Assembly (NCBI GenBank): GCA_031081715.1
Contig: JAVHMA010000005.1
Location: 1-64,000 of the forward strand
Reading direction: 5' to 3'
DNA length: 64,000 nucleotides
Source: Armatimonadota bacterium
Lineage (GTDB): Bacteria > Sysuimicrobiota > Sysuimicrobiia > Sysuimicrobiales > Humicultoraceae
Both the position numbers and the translations under genes were made by a program. The notes beneath the pieces were generated by a model. The model was not told where the DNA came from and made no database searches. It saw only the letters and a program-made list of their open reading frames with translations. Position 1 is the first letter of the stretch. Each line of letters starts with the position of its first letter. Positions 8,960-17,817 of this stretch are shown here, piece by piece.

Positions 8960-11196
8960 CCGCCTTCAACCCCCCTCGCCCAGGCCGCCAGCCGGGCCAC
9001 CCCCTCCTCGAACTCTCTGGCGGGGTCGCGGGCCTCGGCCCGAGCCCGACCCGCCAAGCCCATAGCCTCGGCCAGCGACCGGTCGCTCAGAACCTTCACC
9101 AGGGCCTCGGCGAGGGGGATCGGGTCCTCGGGTGGAACGAGCAAGCCGGTGATGTGATCTTCCACAAGTTCGGGGATGCCCCCGACGCGGCTCGCCACCA
9201 CGGCCCGGCCGCGCCCCATGGCCTCGAGGATCACACGAGGGAGACCCTCCGACCTGGAAGGGAGCACGAGGCACCAGGCCTCGTCCAGGAGATCCACCAA
9301 CCTCGGGCGGGGCACCGTCCCGAGGAACTTGATCCTGCCGGGTAGCCCTAAGCGCCGGACCGTCTCCTCCAGGGTGGCCCGGAGGGGCCCCTCGCCCACC
9401 ATCACCAGGCGTGCCGTCGGCAGCCGGTTCGCGACACGGCACCAGGCGTCGATGAGAACCTCGGGAGCTTTGGGGGCCTCCAGCACGCCCACGAAGAGGG
9501 CGACGGGCGCGGTGGGGAGCGGCCGGACCGGGGGGTCAAGGAAGGCGCTGAAGTCGCTGAACGTGACGAAGCGGTCGATCTCGCCTCGATACCCCGCGGC
9601 CCGGGCCAGGGCGTCCATGGACGCCGATACGGCGCGCAGGCGGTCGGCGCGCCGCACTGCGAAGGCTGCCACCGCGTCCGCCAGGGGGGCCAGGAGGCGT
9701 CGGGTCCGGCTTCCGTACAGCCGGGAGGCGGTGCGCCAGTCGCCGTGCACCTCGACGACCACGGGTGGGCGCAGGCGGCGGGGAAGGAGAGCCCGCACAG
9801 CCAAGACGGGGGCGGCCTCGTAGGGGCTCTGGCTCACGACCACCGCATGCTCCCGCACCGCACGGCCGAGCGCCACCATGGGGGCGACGGCGTAGAAGAG
9901 GGCTGAGGCCAGAGGCTTCGGGCGCCGGGGGAACGCGAGGACCCGAGCGGGGAGAGGGGGCGCCGATCCGCTGGTCGGGCGCACCGACACGACCGTGGGT
10001 CGCAGGTGCCGGGCGAGGATGGCGAACTTGGCAGGCGTGGACTCCGGTGGCTCGAGCCCGCCCTTGCCAACGAAGACGACCGGGGGCCGGGAGGCCGCAG
10101 AGCGGAGGGTCTCCTCCACCCGATCCACCATCGCCTGGAGCGACCACTGCCCTGCCCGTGCCCGCGCGCCCTTGGCGAGCCGCTCCAGCCGCTCGGGGTC
10201 CTGGCGCAGGCCGGTGAGGACTTGGGCGAAGGCCTCGGGTGTCGCCTCGGCCACGAGAACGCCGGTCTCGCCCTCCTCCACCACCTCCCGCGCCCAGGGC
10301 GCGTCCGGAGCGACCACGGGGAGACCCGCAGCCAGCGCCTCGATGGCCACGTGGGGGAGGCCCTCGTGCTCGCTGACGAGCAGGAGGACATCCGACTCGG
10401 CCATGGCCTGCCACACCGCGTCCCGAGGCATCTGTCCCCGGAACTCCACCCTGTTATCGACCTCGAGCCTTCGGGCCAGGGCCTCCAGACGCCCGCGCTC
10501 GGGCCCGTCTCCCACGATAACGAGGCGCGTGCTGGAGGTCATTGCGACGGCCTCCACGAGCACGTCGAGGCGCTTGGGCGCCACCAACCGACCCACCCAG
10601 AGGGCCCGAAGCTCCCCGCGCGCTGAGGGCCCCGTGCGAGCCGCGGCGGGGGCGTCCACCCCGATCGGAACGACCTCGATCCGGGCGGCCGGTGCCCACC
10701 GGCGCACGGCGGCCTCGAGGTAGCGGCTGGGCACGACCAGGGTGTCAGCCTGCCGGGTCGACCAGGTCCTGAGCCACCGCATGGCCCGAAGGCGCGGCCC
10801 GCCACCGCGGGCGGCCTGGAACGCCTCGAAGCTCAGGTCCGTGAGGCCGAGGCGTCGAGCCCGCTCCCAGGCGTGGTCGCCGGGGACACGCACCACCAGG
10901 GGCCTGCCCGTCAGCCAAGCAGCAGCGGCGGCAGCTTCGTGGAGCCCGAGCGCGTAGATCATGTCCGACTGTCGTCTGGTGACCTCCCGCACCACCGCCG
11001 CCAGGCGCACGGGCCACGGCCAGCGCCTGGGGAACCGGACCAGCCCGTCCCCGGAGACCTTCCGGGCCTCGTCGGTGAGGGTGACCACGCTGACCTCGTA
11101 GCCCCGCTCGCGCAGGGCCGCGGCCACGTCAAACGCGTGGGTCGCCGGCCCACCCACATCGGGGGGGTAGATCCCGGTGACGAGCGCTACGGCCAA
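8956..11196 (-). CDS. double-module (GT4-GT4) glycosyltransferase fusion
   Basis: This 746-residue protein holds two GT-B glycosyltransferases in tandem. The first begins at VTGIYPPDVGGPATHAF and has SEHEGLPHVAIEALAAG (EX7E) near residue 310. The second begins at VVFVGKGGLEPPES near residue 385 and has SEGLPRVILEAMGRG near residue 670. Each half keeps its own EX7E pair, so both may be active and could add two successive sugars. The best start is the TTG at 11196, which overlaps the stop of the broken methyltransferase upstream by ten bases. An open frame continues upstream to 11403 but lies inside that methyltransferase and lacks family similarity. Confidence 0.82.
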   Translation of the reverse strand: MAVALVTGIYPPDVGGPATHAFDVAAALRERGYEVSVVTLTDEARKVSGDGLVRFPRRWPWPVRLAAVVREVTRRQSDMIYALGLHEAAAAAAWLTGRPLVVRVPGDHAWERARRLGLTDLSFEAFQAARGGGPRLRAMRWLRTWSTRQADTLVVPSRYLEAAVRRWAPAARIEVVPIGVDAPAAARTGPSARGELRALWVGRLVAPKRLDVLVEAVAMTSSTRLVIVGDGPERGRLEALARRLEVDNRVEFRGQMPRDAVWQAMAESDVLLLVSEHEGLPHVAIEALAAGLPVVAPDAPWAREVVEEGETGVLVAEATPEAFAQVLTGLRQDPERLERLAKGARARAGQWSLQAMVDRVEETLRSAASRPPVVFVGKGGLEPPESTPAKFAILARHLRPTVVSVRPTSGSAPPLPARVLAFPRRPKPLASALFYAVAPMVALGRAVREHAVVVSQSPYEAAPVLAVRALLPRRLRPPVVVEVHGDWRTASRLYGSRTRRLLAPLADAVAAFAVRRADRLRAVSASMDALARAAGYRGEIDRFVTFSDFSAFLDPPVRPLPTAPVALFVGVLEAPKAPEVLIDAWCRVANRLPTARLVMVGEGPLRATLEETVRRLGLPGRIKFLGTVPRPRLVDLLDEAWCLVLPSRSEGLPRVILEAMGRGRAVVASRVGGIPELVEDHITGLLVPPEDPIPLAEALVKVLSDRSLAEAMGLAGRARAEARDPAREFEEGVARLAAWARGVEGG

Positions 11197-11824
11197 ACGG
11201 CGTCGCGTGGGTGAGACCCCGGCCGTGAGCGCTGCCTCCTCCCTTCGACCAAATAGGCGGCTGCGAAAGCCGCGCCTCGCTGCGGCGACCGTAGCCGCCG
11301 GTCCAGCCACCCCGCGGTCGCCTCGATCGGGCGTTCCAACCGTCCGAATCCGAGCCGCTGAACCACGGCCACCAGGCCCTGCGCCATGACGCTGAACGCC
11401 CACAGGGGCGCCTCGAGGCGGACGACCTCGAGCCCCGTCCGAGCGAATAAGAGCCTGAGGCCAAGGGGGGTGAAGCGGAAGTAGTCATCGCCATGAAAGG
11501 GGTGCATGAACGGCACCTATACCAAGATCCGTCCAGCGGGCTTCAGCACCCGCTCCACCTCGCGCAGCGCGGCGAGCGGATCGTGGAAGTGCTCGAGGCT
11601 GTCGCAACTCAAAACGACGTCGAAGATCCCGTTTGTGAACGGCAGCGTGTTGCGTCTCCCGCCACGCGCCAGCCGGTCCCGCCGGGGCGGAGGTCGACGT
11701 TCACATAGCGGTAGCCCAAACCCTCGACGCGGGCGCGCAGCGCCCCCGATCCACCGCCGAGGTCGAGCAAAAGGCCCTCCCCGCGCGGCAGACGCGACAG
11801 CACCCACCTCTTATCCGATGACAC
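11187..11824 (-). pseudogene. class I SAM methyltransferase with a frameshift and an in-frame TAG
   Basis: Three pieces add up to one methyltransferase. The N-terminal piece (from GTG 11824) has LLLDLGGGSGALRARV. Near 11641-11650 a single base is missing: restoring one C turns GDATR-CRSQ into GDATR-LPFTNGIFDVVLS, and the rest then reads in frame (DSLEHFHDPLAAL, ERVLKPAGRILV). At 11519-11517 that frame meets TAG and then continues VPFMHPFHGDDYFRFTPLGL to 11187. Relatives commonly have a residue such as Trp or Ser before VPFMHPFHG, so TAG probably replaces TGG or TCG. With two lesions it is almost certainly inactive, unless both are sequence errors. Confidence 0.78.
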
Positions 11825-11926
11825 GACTGCCAGCCCCGAGTTTCCGTCCGACCGTCATCCTGACCCCCGGAAGGCACGTGACCTGACTGCTGAACACGAC
11901 CGGTGCCTCGAGGACGTGTACCGCCC

Positions 11927-12328
11927 GTGAGCGTCTTCATCGACACGTCGGCGTTCCTGGCGGTCCTCGACGCGGACGACCGGTTCCACCAGCAGGCCCG
12001 CGGTATCTGGGAGCGGCTGTTGACCGGTGCGGAAGATCTCCTCTGCACCAACTATGTCCTGGTCGAGACCGTGGCCCTCGCGCAGCGGCGGCTCGGGTTG
12101 GAGGCGGTGCGGGCGCTGGAAGAGGACGTCCTTCCGCTCATCAAAGTAGTCTAGCTCGACGAGAGCCACCACCGCGCCGGGATGGCCGCGCTTGCGACCG
12201 CAGGCCGGCGCGACCTCACCTTCGTGGACTGCGTCAGCTCTCTCGTCATGAGGGGGTCCGGGGTCAAGACCGTCTTCGCCTTCGACGAGGGTTTCCGCCG
12301 CCAGGGGTTCGCCATACTGCCTGGCTGA
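11927..12328 (+). pseudogene. PIN-domain (VapC-like) ribonuclease with in-frame TAG
   Basis: From GTG 11927, with GAGGACG 11 bases upstream, the frame gives a PIN domain: VFIDTSAFLAVLDADD (first acidic ligand at D6), then TNYVLVETVALAQRRLGL. Codon 76 (12152-12154) is TAG. The same frame then goes on with LDESHHRAGMAAL, DLTFVDCVSSLVMR and VKTVFAFDEGFRRQGF, the rest of the family including the distal acidic residues, and stops at 12328. In relatives this position is usually Trp in VVW-V/L-DE, so a TGG-to-TAG transition is the likely lesion. No antitoxin gene precedes it. It is inserted against the direction of the EPS operon, between wzc and the broken methyltransferase. Confidence 0.78.
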
Positions 12329-12385
12329 CGTTCCCGTGCACCACCACGCCGACGGTGGGGGCACGTCTCAACCTCTCGTTGCGCG

Positions 12386-14605
12386 TCACCTGTCCGCGCC
12401 GGCCGCCGCCTCTTCGCGCGCGTACGGGTAGTACCGGTAGTAGTAATACCCCCGCCCGTTGGCCGGCACGTTGGTCACCACCACCCCCGCCACCCTCGCG
12501 CCCACGGCCCGCAGCTGCGCGGCGACCCGGCGGGCGGCGTCGCGGGGCGTGCGGGCGAGGTGGACCACCAGCAAGACCCCGTCCACGTGGGGGGCCAGAG
12601 CCACGGCGTCGCTCACCGGCAGCACGGGCGGCGCATCCAGGACCACGGCGTCGGCCCGCTCGCGGGCGGCGGCGAGGAACGCCCGCATGCGCTGGCTGCC
12701 GAGGAGTTCAGCGGGGTCGGGCGGCAGGGTACCGGCGGGCAAGAACGACAGGTTCTCGATCTGCGTGGGGGCGAGGGCGCCGGCGGGCTCGACCCCTTCG
12801 ATCAGCACGTCGGAGAGGCCGCGAGTGCCCAACGGTTGGAACGCCCACGACATCCCGGGTTTGCGCAGATCGGCCTCGACCATCCACACGCGGCGGCCAC
12901 CCAGGGCCAGGGCCGCAGCCAAGTTGGCGGCGACGGTGCTCTTGCCTTCCTCCGGGCCGGTGCTGGTGACGAGCACCGTCCGCAGCGGGCGGTCGGGGCT
13001 CAGGTAGACGAGGTTGGTGCGCAGGTGGCGGAAGGCCTCGGCGAAGGGCGAGCGGCGGTGCTCGGCGCTCATGAGCGGTATGGTCGCGGCCGAACTACCG
13101 CCCCTGGCCCGCCGACCGTTGCGGCGGCCCCGGCCGGCGCCGTTGCCCGACGCTTCAACCGAGGGCGGGTTCGTCCGCGGGATCGCGGCCAGCAGCGGCA
13201 GGCCCAGCACCTGCGCCGCCTCTTCGGGCGTGCGAAACGTGTCGTCGAGCGCCTCCGCCAGGTACGCGCCGCCCAGCCCGACGACCAAGCCCAGCAGCGC
13301 GCCGAACAGCATGTTCCGCAGCGGCCGCGGCCGCACCGGCACCTCAGGCGGCTCCGCGCGGTCCACGACGCGCAGGTCGCCGACGACCGACGACTCGGCG
13401 ATGCGGGCTTCCTGCAGCTTCTGCGAGAGGAGCAGATAGGTCTCCTCAGCGACCTTGAGGTCTCGCGTGAGGCGGGCCAGGGCCACCTCGCGGGGCGGCA
13501 GGTCTCGCACGTCGCGGACGTACTGGCCCACGACCGCGGCCAGGGCGGCCTCGCGGGCCTGCAGGGCCTGGCGCTCGACCTCAAGCTTGATGATCTGGCC
13601 GGCCAGGTCGGAGCGCAGGGGGTTGGCCGCGAACTCCTGCGAGAGCAGCGTCCGGCCGGCCTGCCGGCGCAGGCGGGTCTTGGCTTCCTCGATGCGCGCC
13701 CGGGTCGCGAGCACCTGCGGGTGGCGGTCGGTGAACTGTCGTCGCAGACCCACCAGCTCCAGCTCGAGCCTCGCCAGGTCACCGCGGACCTGGGCGACCA
13801 CGGGGTCTTCGCCCTCGACGAACGACGCGGGCACGGTAGGGGCCTGGCGCGCCAGCGCGGCCCGGGCCTCGCGCAGACTGGCTTCGACCCCTCGGCGCTC
13901 CGTGGCCACCGCTCGCCGCTGGGCTTCGAACTCGGCCAGTTTGGTCACCGCCAGCGTGCTCTGCTCCGACAGCGAGACCTGTCCGGCCCCCACCTTGTAG
14001 CGGGCCAGGGTGTCCTCAGCGGCGCGCAGCTCGCGGCTGACGGTCTCGACCTGGCCCTCGATGAACTGTCGGCCGGCTGAGGCCTGCTTGCGCCGCGATT
14101 CCACGTGCCAATCGAGCATGGCCTCGGCCACGGCGTTGGTGTAGAGGGCCGCGTCCTGTGGCGTGGCGCCTTCGGCTTCGATGACGATGAGGTCAACGTT
14201 GCGCACGCGGCGCACCCGCAGGCTGGTCTGGAGCGCGCGCAGCGCGGCGGGCCGGGCTTCCTCGGAGACACCCAGGCGCAGGAGGGCCTGCTCGGCCACG
14301 GCCCGACTCTTGACCAGTTCGGCCAGGGTGTCTACGAAGGCCTGCTGGCTGATGCCCGTCAGGTCGGCGGTCATGGCGAACGACGAGCCGCTGCGGTCGA
14401 CCACCACGGTAGCCTGGCCGCGGTAGACGGGCGCCATGCCCAGGCTCAGACCCAGCGCCACCAAGAATGCCACGGCGGTGGTGATCGCCAGCAGCCACCA
14501 TCGCCGGCGCAACGCATCCAGATGCTCGCGCAGGCCGGGCTCGGCCTGGGGCTCAGGGGGCAGTAGTCCACCGGGCCGCTCGACATCGGTGCGCTCAGAA
14601 CCCAT
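12386..14605 (-). CDS. wzc: Wzc-like tyrosine autokinase / chain-length regulator
   Basis: This 739-residue protein joins a Wzz-type polysaccharide co-polymerase to a BY-kinase. A first membrane segment lies near residues 36-56 and a second near 420-445, with a long periplasmic coiled-coil stretch between them. The cytoplasmic kinase has Walker A GPEEGKS (550-556), Walker A' VWMVEADLRKP (near 573-583) and Walker B VVLDAPP (654-660). The C-terminus has a tyrosine cluster (YYYYRYYPY, 720-728), the usual site of autophosphorylation. It controls polymer length and export together with Wza. It overlaps the Wzi-like gene by 11 bases. Confidence 0.92.
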   Translation of the reverse strand: MGSERTDVERPGGLLPPEPQAEPGLREHLDALRRRWWLLAITTAVAFLVALGLSLGMAPVYRGQATVVVDRSGSSFAMTADLTGISQQAFVDTLAELVKSRAVAEQALLRLGVSEEARPAALRALQTSLRVRRVRNVDLIVIEAEGATPQDAALYTNAVAEAMLDWHVESRRKQASAGRQFIEGQVETVSRELRAAEDTLARYKVGAGQVSLSEQSTLAVTKLAEFEAQRRAVATERRGVEASLREARAALARQAPTVPASFVEGEDPVVAQVRGDLARLELELVGLRRQFTDRHPQVLATRARIEEAKTRLRRQAGRTLLSQEFAANPLRSDLAGQIIKLEVERQALQAREAALAAVVGQYVRDVRDLPPREVALARLTRDLKVAEETYLLLSQKLQEARIAESSVVGDLRVVDRAEPPEVPVRPRPLRNMLFGALLGLVVGLGGAYLAEALDDTFRTPEEAAQVLGLPLLAAIPRTNPPSVEASGNGAGRGRRNGRRARGGSSAATIPLMSAEHRRSPFAEAFRHLRTNLVYLSPDRPLRTVLVTSTGPEEGKSTVAANLAAALALGGRRVWMVEADLRKPGMSWAFQPLGTRGLSDVLIEGVEPAGALAPTQIENLSFLPAGTLPPDPAELLGSQRMRAFLAAARERADAVVLDAPPVLPVSDAVALAPHVDGVLLVVHLARTPRDAARRVAAQLRAVGARVAGVVVTNVPANGRGYYYYRYYPYAREEAAAGADR

Positions 14606-16091
14606 AGGTCGCCTCCCACAGAATGAACCAGCCCTGGTGAGTCGCGCCGGCGACGTGCCCGGCGTTGGACGCGGTACTCCAGACCGCGGTCAGGGCCGCG
14701 CGCAGGTCGCCCGCAGACCACCAGGCCGCAGCGCGCAGGGCGTGCGTGGTCTCGACCACACCGGACAGGTAGTAGCGCCGCCACGCGTTGGCGGGGTCGG
14801 TCCAGGTCTCGCCCAGCCGTCCCTCGCCCTTGCGGATCAGGTCGTAGCCGACCAGCACGCCAGAGCGCGGGGACAGGCGCCTGGTTATGGCCGCCGACCA
14901 CACCTCGCAGTCGGGCGCGCACCAGTGACCGATCGCCCGACTGCCGCGAATGGTGTGCGCGCCCGGCGCGGGCGCCGCGTAGATCCAGTTCGTCGCCCGG
15001 CTGTGTTCGACACGCAGACCGGTGCGGCCGTCGCCGAAGGGGTCGGCCAGGTACAGGCCCACGGTGCCGGCTGCACGGTGCGGGAAGGGGTTGTAGGGGT
15101 CGAAGACGACCAGATCGTCCACGTAGAGCTCGCCGTAGACCACCACCCCGGGCCGCGGCCGCCAGTCGGCGTCGAGGGTGAAGCTATAGTTGTCGCCGTA
15201 GGCGGCGCGCACATGGAGGGCGATGGCGTAGGCGATCCCCGGAATGACGTTCAGGGCATACAGCGTCGAGGGCCCGCCGGCGCCGGCCATCACCTCGCCG
15301 AAGCCGATCCGCAGGTCGTCGCGCGCCTGCCAGTCCACCCGCAGCCCGTAGAGATACCGCTCGGGGTCAGCCAGCGACGCCACCAGCTTGACCACGCGGA
15401 ACCGACCCGAGGTCAGCGCCAGGCTCAGGTAGCTGAGCGGCCCGGCGTTGTCGGAGAGCAGGAACGCGCCGCGGAAGCCCGGCCCCCACCAAACCGTGTC
15501 GCGGCCCGCCTGGAGCGCGACGTCACCGGCGCGCGCGCCGAGGGAGGCGCGGTCGAGATCGAGCCAGCCGACCTCTTGTCGCAGGAAGCGCGGAGCGGTG
15601 CCGCTTGCCGCGCGCACCCTACCGGCGGCACCGAGGGCCACACCCAGGGCCGCGCTGGTAGCAGCCCCGTGGGGCTGCCGGCCGGCATGCGCCTCCGCGA
15701 GCAAGCGCAGCTCGGCGGCGAACTCATCGCGCAGCGCAGCCAGGTCGGCCTGCAGGGATTCCCGTGGCCGCGCGCCGACAGTTTGGGACTGGACCGCGCG
15801 CTCAAGCGCTTCGGCCACCATGCGCGCGACTTCGAGACGGGGCAGCGGTCGGGCTGAGGTAGCCCAAAGGGGCGCCAGCCCCGCGGCGGCCAGTCTGTAG
15901 AGGGCCGCGTAGGCCCAGTGGTCGGCGGCAACGGCGGCGTTGGGACGGGGCGCGGCCGCGCCGGGGTGGACGCCGGCGCTTGAGTGCGCGGCCGCGCCGG
16001 TGAGGAGGCCCAGCGCCAGGCCGGCAGCGACGGTCACGGCGGCCCATACGGCCGTGTTTCGGGTCTGATAGGCACCAGGCAGGGGCGTCAT
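14595..16091 (-). CDS. Wzi-like capsule-assembly outer-membrane protein with SLH-like N-terminus
   Basis: This 498-residue protein has a signal peptide (AAVTVAAGLALGLLTGAAA) followed by ADHWAYAALYRLAAAGLAPL and PLPRLEVARMVAEAL, which resembles one S-layer-homology repeat. The rest is a beta-rich barrel with the Wzi/CapsuleAssemblyWzi hallmark AGRDTVWWGPGFRGAFLLSD and a C-terminal aromatic residue (YGF). It likely anchors or guides polymer at the outer membrane. SLH-tethered barrels occur in diderm lineages such as Negativicutes and Deinococcus relatives. I chose the ATG at 16091, which shares bases with the stop of a small upstream frame. It overlaps wzc. Confidence 0.78.
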   Translation of the reverse strand: MTPLPGAYQTRNTAVWAAVTVAAGLALGLLTGAAAHSSAGVHPGAAAPRPNAAVAADHWAYAALYRLAAAGLAPLWATSARPLPRLEVARMVAEALERAVQSQTVGARPRESLQADLAALRDEFAAELRLLAEAHAGRQPHGAATSAALGVALGAAGRVRAASGTAPRFLRQEVGWLDLDRASLGARAGDVALQAGRDTVWWGPGFRGAFLLSDNAGPLSYLSLALTSGRFRVVKLVASLADPERYLYGLRVDWQARDDLRIGFGEVMAGAGGPSTLYALNVIPGIAYAIALHVRAAYGDNYSFTLDADWRPRPGVVVYGELYVDDLVVFDPYNPFPHRAAGTVGLYLADPFGDGRTGLRVEHSRATNWIYAAPAPGAHTIRGSRAIGHWCAPDCEVWSAAITRRLSPRSGVLVGYDLIRKGEGRLGETWTDPANAWRRYYLSGVVETTHALRAAAWWSAGDLRAALTAVWSTASNAGHVAGATHQGWFILWEATYGF

Positions 16092-16231
16092 GAGTGCGCG
16101 CACGAGCCCGAACCCGACCTGGTGGTGGTCGGAGGGCCGCCGCGAAGTGGCGCCGAGCGCCACCCGGCCACGGCCGCCTCGATCGCTTCGCCCAACGCCG
16201 CACCCAGCTCTTGGCCCACTTCGTGTCCCAC
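16088..16231 (-). CDS. possible small ORF between wza and the Wzi-like gene
   Basis: A frame reading KRVGHEVGQELGAALGEAI in its middle ends in a TGA that overlaps the ATG of the Wzi-like gene (ATGA), the junction style used throughout this region. The frame stays open back to about 16271, through an acidic stretch (ADADESDPRSV), but has no ATG, GTG or TTG there. The GTG at 16231 is the only standard start and gives 47 residues. A ribosome-binding-like AAGAGGGG precedes an ATG in another frame near 16283. A one-base error or decay may have hidden the real start. The function is unknown. Confidence 0.3.
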   Translation of the reverse strand: MGHEVGQELGAALGEAIEAAVAGWRSAPLRGGPPTTTRSGSGSCAHS

Positions 16232-16295
16232 GCGCTTCAGCCAGGGCGCGACGCTACGCGGGTCCGACTCGTCCGCGTCGGCATTGACACCCCTC

Positions 16296-17591
16296 TTACC
16301 AGCGGAACGGCCAGGCGAGCCCCGCCAGGATGTTGAGGGCGATCTGCAGGCCCGTGAGCCCGGACTGGGGCACGACGATCACGTCGCCGGGTTGCACGGT
16401 GACATCCCGCGTCGCGCCGTTGCGCAGCAACATTTGCAGGTCGGCGCTGATCAGCGCCCGGCCGCCCGGCAAAGCCTCGACCCGGATGCCGCTGGCCGCG
16501 CCCGCCACCACCGCGCGCTCGACGACACCCCCCCGCACGATGTGGATCGTGCGGGCCGTGGCCGGCCCGCGCTGCACCGGCCCGCCCGCCATGGCCACGG
16601 CCTGCAGCAGCGTGACCTCACCCTTGAGGGGGAAGACGCCGGGGCTGTTCACGTCGCCCAGCACGTAGATCTTGTTGTTGGTCTCTTCGGGCACGAGCAG
16701 CGTGTCGCCGGGGCGCAGGCGCACGTTGTGGCTCATGTCCTGGCGCAGCAGCAGGGCGTCGAGCGCGAGACCGTGGGCCTGGCCGCCCCGCACCAGGCGC
16801 GCCGCGGTGACCGAGGCCCGCTCGGTGAGGCCGCCCGCTAGCAGCAACACGTCGAGCACGCGCATCTCACCCTTAAGGCGATAGCGACCCGGTTTGATAA
16901 CCTCGCCGGCGACGTTGACGATGTTGATCAGATCCTCACGGACCACCAGCGCCTCGCCGCCGGTCAACTCCACGTTGGCCTCGGGGTCTCCGCCCAGCAC
17001 GCGATCGAGGTCGACGGTGACCGGCGGCCTGCCGCCGCGCAGCAACTGGGCGTCGCCCAACGACGCCACCTCGGTGAGACCGCCCGCGGCCGAGATCAGG
17101 TCGAGCAGCCGCGCCCCGGGCGGCAGCGCGTAGGTGCCGGGCCTGGCCACCTGGCCCAGGACTGAGGCGCGCACCTTGCGGAACTCTTTGACGATCACCG
17201 TCACCTGCGGCTCGCGGATATACCGCGCGAATCCCCGCACCAGCGTTCGGGTGAGCTGCTCGACGGTTTGACCGGCCGCCATCACGGCGCCGACCAGGGG
17301 CACGCTGATGCGGCCGTCGGGCAGCACGGCGACGACGCGCGTGAGGTCGGGGTATCCCCACACCGAGATTTCCAGCACATCTTCGGGGCCGAGCACGTAG
17401 GTGGAGGGGACCGCGCCAGGGGACGACGTTCCCGGCGGCGGCGCCCCGGTCTGCGCCCACACGGGCGCGCCGCCGACGAGCAGCAGGCCGACCAGCACGG
17501 CCGCCGCCCGCGCGAGCGCGGCGCCGCGACCGGTTGCCCGATGCCAGGTCCGCCGGGCGGATGGAGACGTAGCAATCGCATGCTGCATCAT
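16296..17591 (-). CDS. wza: polysaccharide export protein (Wza family)
   Basis: This 431-residue protein has a signal peptide (AAAVLVGLLLVGGAPVWAQ), a Poly_export domain (YVLGPEDVLEISVWGYPDL, then LPDGRISVPLVG), and a series of SLBB repeats such as VLGQVARPGTYALPPG, VAGEVIKPGRYRLKG and VLGDVNSPGVFPLKG. It forms the outer-membrane/periplasmic export channel. Unlike E. coli Wza it shows no lipobox cysteine after the signal peptide. The ATG at 17591 has an excellent AGGAGG nine bases upstream. The 226 bases before it hold no gene but contain a 12-bp inverted repeat. Confidence 0.9.
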   Translation of the reverse strand: MMQHAIATSPSARRTWHRATGRGAALARAAAVLVGLLLVGGAPVWAQTGAPPPGTSSPGAVPSTYVLGPEDVLEISVWGYPDLTRVVAVLPDGRISVPLVGAVMAAGQTVEQLTRTLVRGFARYIREPQVTVIVKEFRKVRASVLGQVARPGTYALPPGARLLDLISAAGGLTEVASLGDAQLLRGGRPPVTVDLDRVLGGDPEANVELTGGEALVVREDLINIVNVAGEVIKPGRYRLKGEMRVLDVLLLAGGLTERASVTAARLVRGGQAHGLALDALLLRQDMSHNVRLRPGDTLLVPEETNNKIYVLGDVNSPGVFPLKGEVTLLQAVAMAGGPVQRGPATARTIHIVRGGVVERAVVAGAASGIRVEALPGGRALISADLQMLLRNGATRDVTVQPGDVIVVPQSGLTGLQIALNILAGLAWPFRW

Positions 17592-17662
17592 CGTGGGTAA
17601 CCTCCTCGGGGTCTGCCGCTGTCGTGGCACCGTCTGTGCACTGCGGACGGTCGAGAAAGCCA

Positions 17663-17721
17663 GGAGGGGGCCGAGCGTCTGCGCACCGGGCACGGCGCGC
17701 ATATGACGGTCGGCCCCCTCC
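17663..17721 (-). promoter_or_regulatory. leader hairpin upstream of wza, candidate antitermination target
   Basis: Bases 17663-17674 and 17710-17721 form a 12-bp stem (GGAGGGGGCCGA with TCGGCCCCCTCC) around a loop of about 35 nt. The loop can itself fold by GCGC pairing. On the coding strand the stem is followed by TGGCTTTCTC, a weak U-rich tract, so it could act as a conditional terminator. Because the operon begins with a NusG paralogue, this is the best candidate for its site of action. That link is inference. Confidence 0.4.
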
Positions 17722-17817
17722 CGTCTCGTCGGGTCAGGGACCCGGTCTGGGGCTATTCGGTTGCGGTCCTGCGGTGCCTCGTTTCGGCGGGGGCGGACCC
17801 GCGCGGGTGCAGGCTTC

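Noticed and set aside
3660-12154. Genetic-code reassignment or selenocysteine at the in-frame TGA and TAG codons
   Set aside because: TAG and TGA end many normal genes here (for example the flippase with TAG and der with TGA), and no conserved Cys/Sec context exists. Nonsense changes or sequence errors are simpler.
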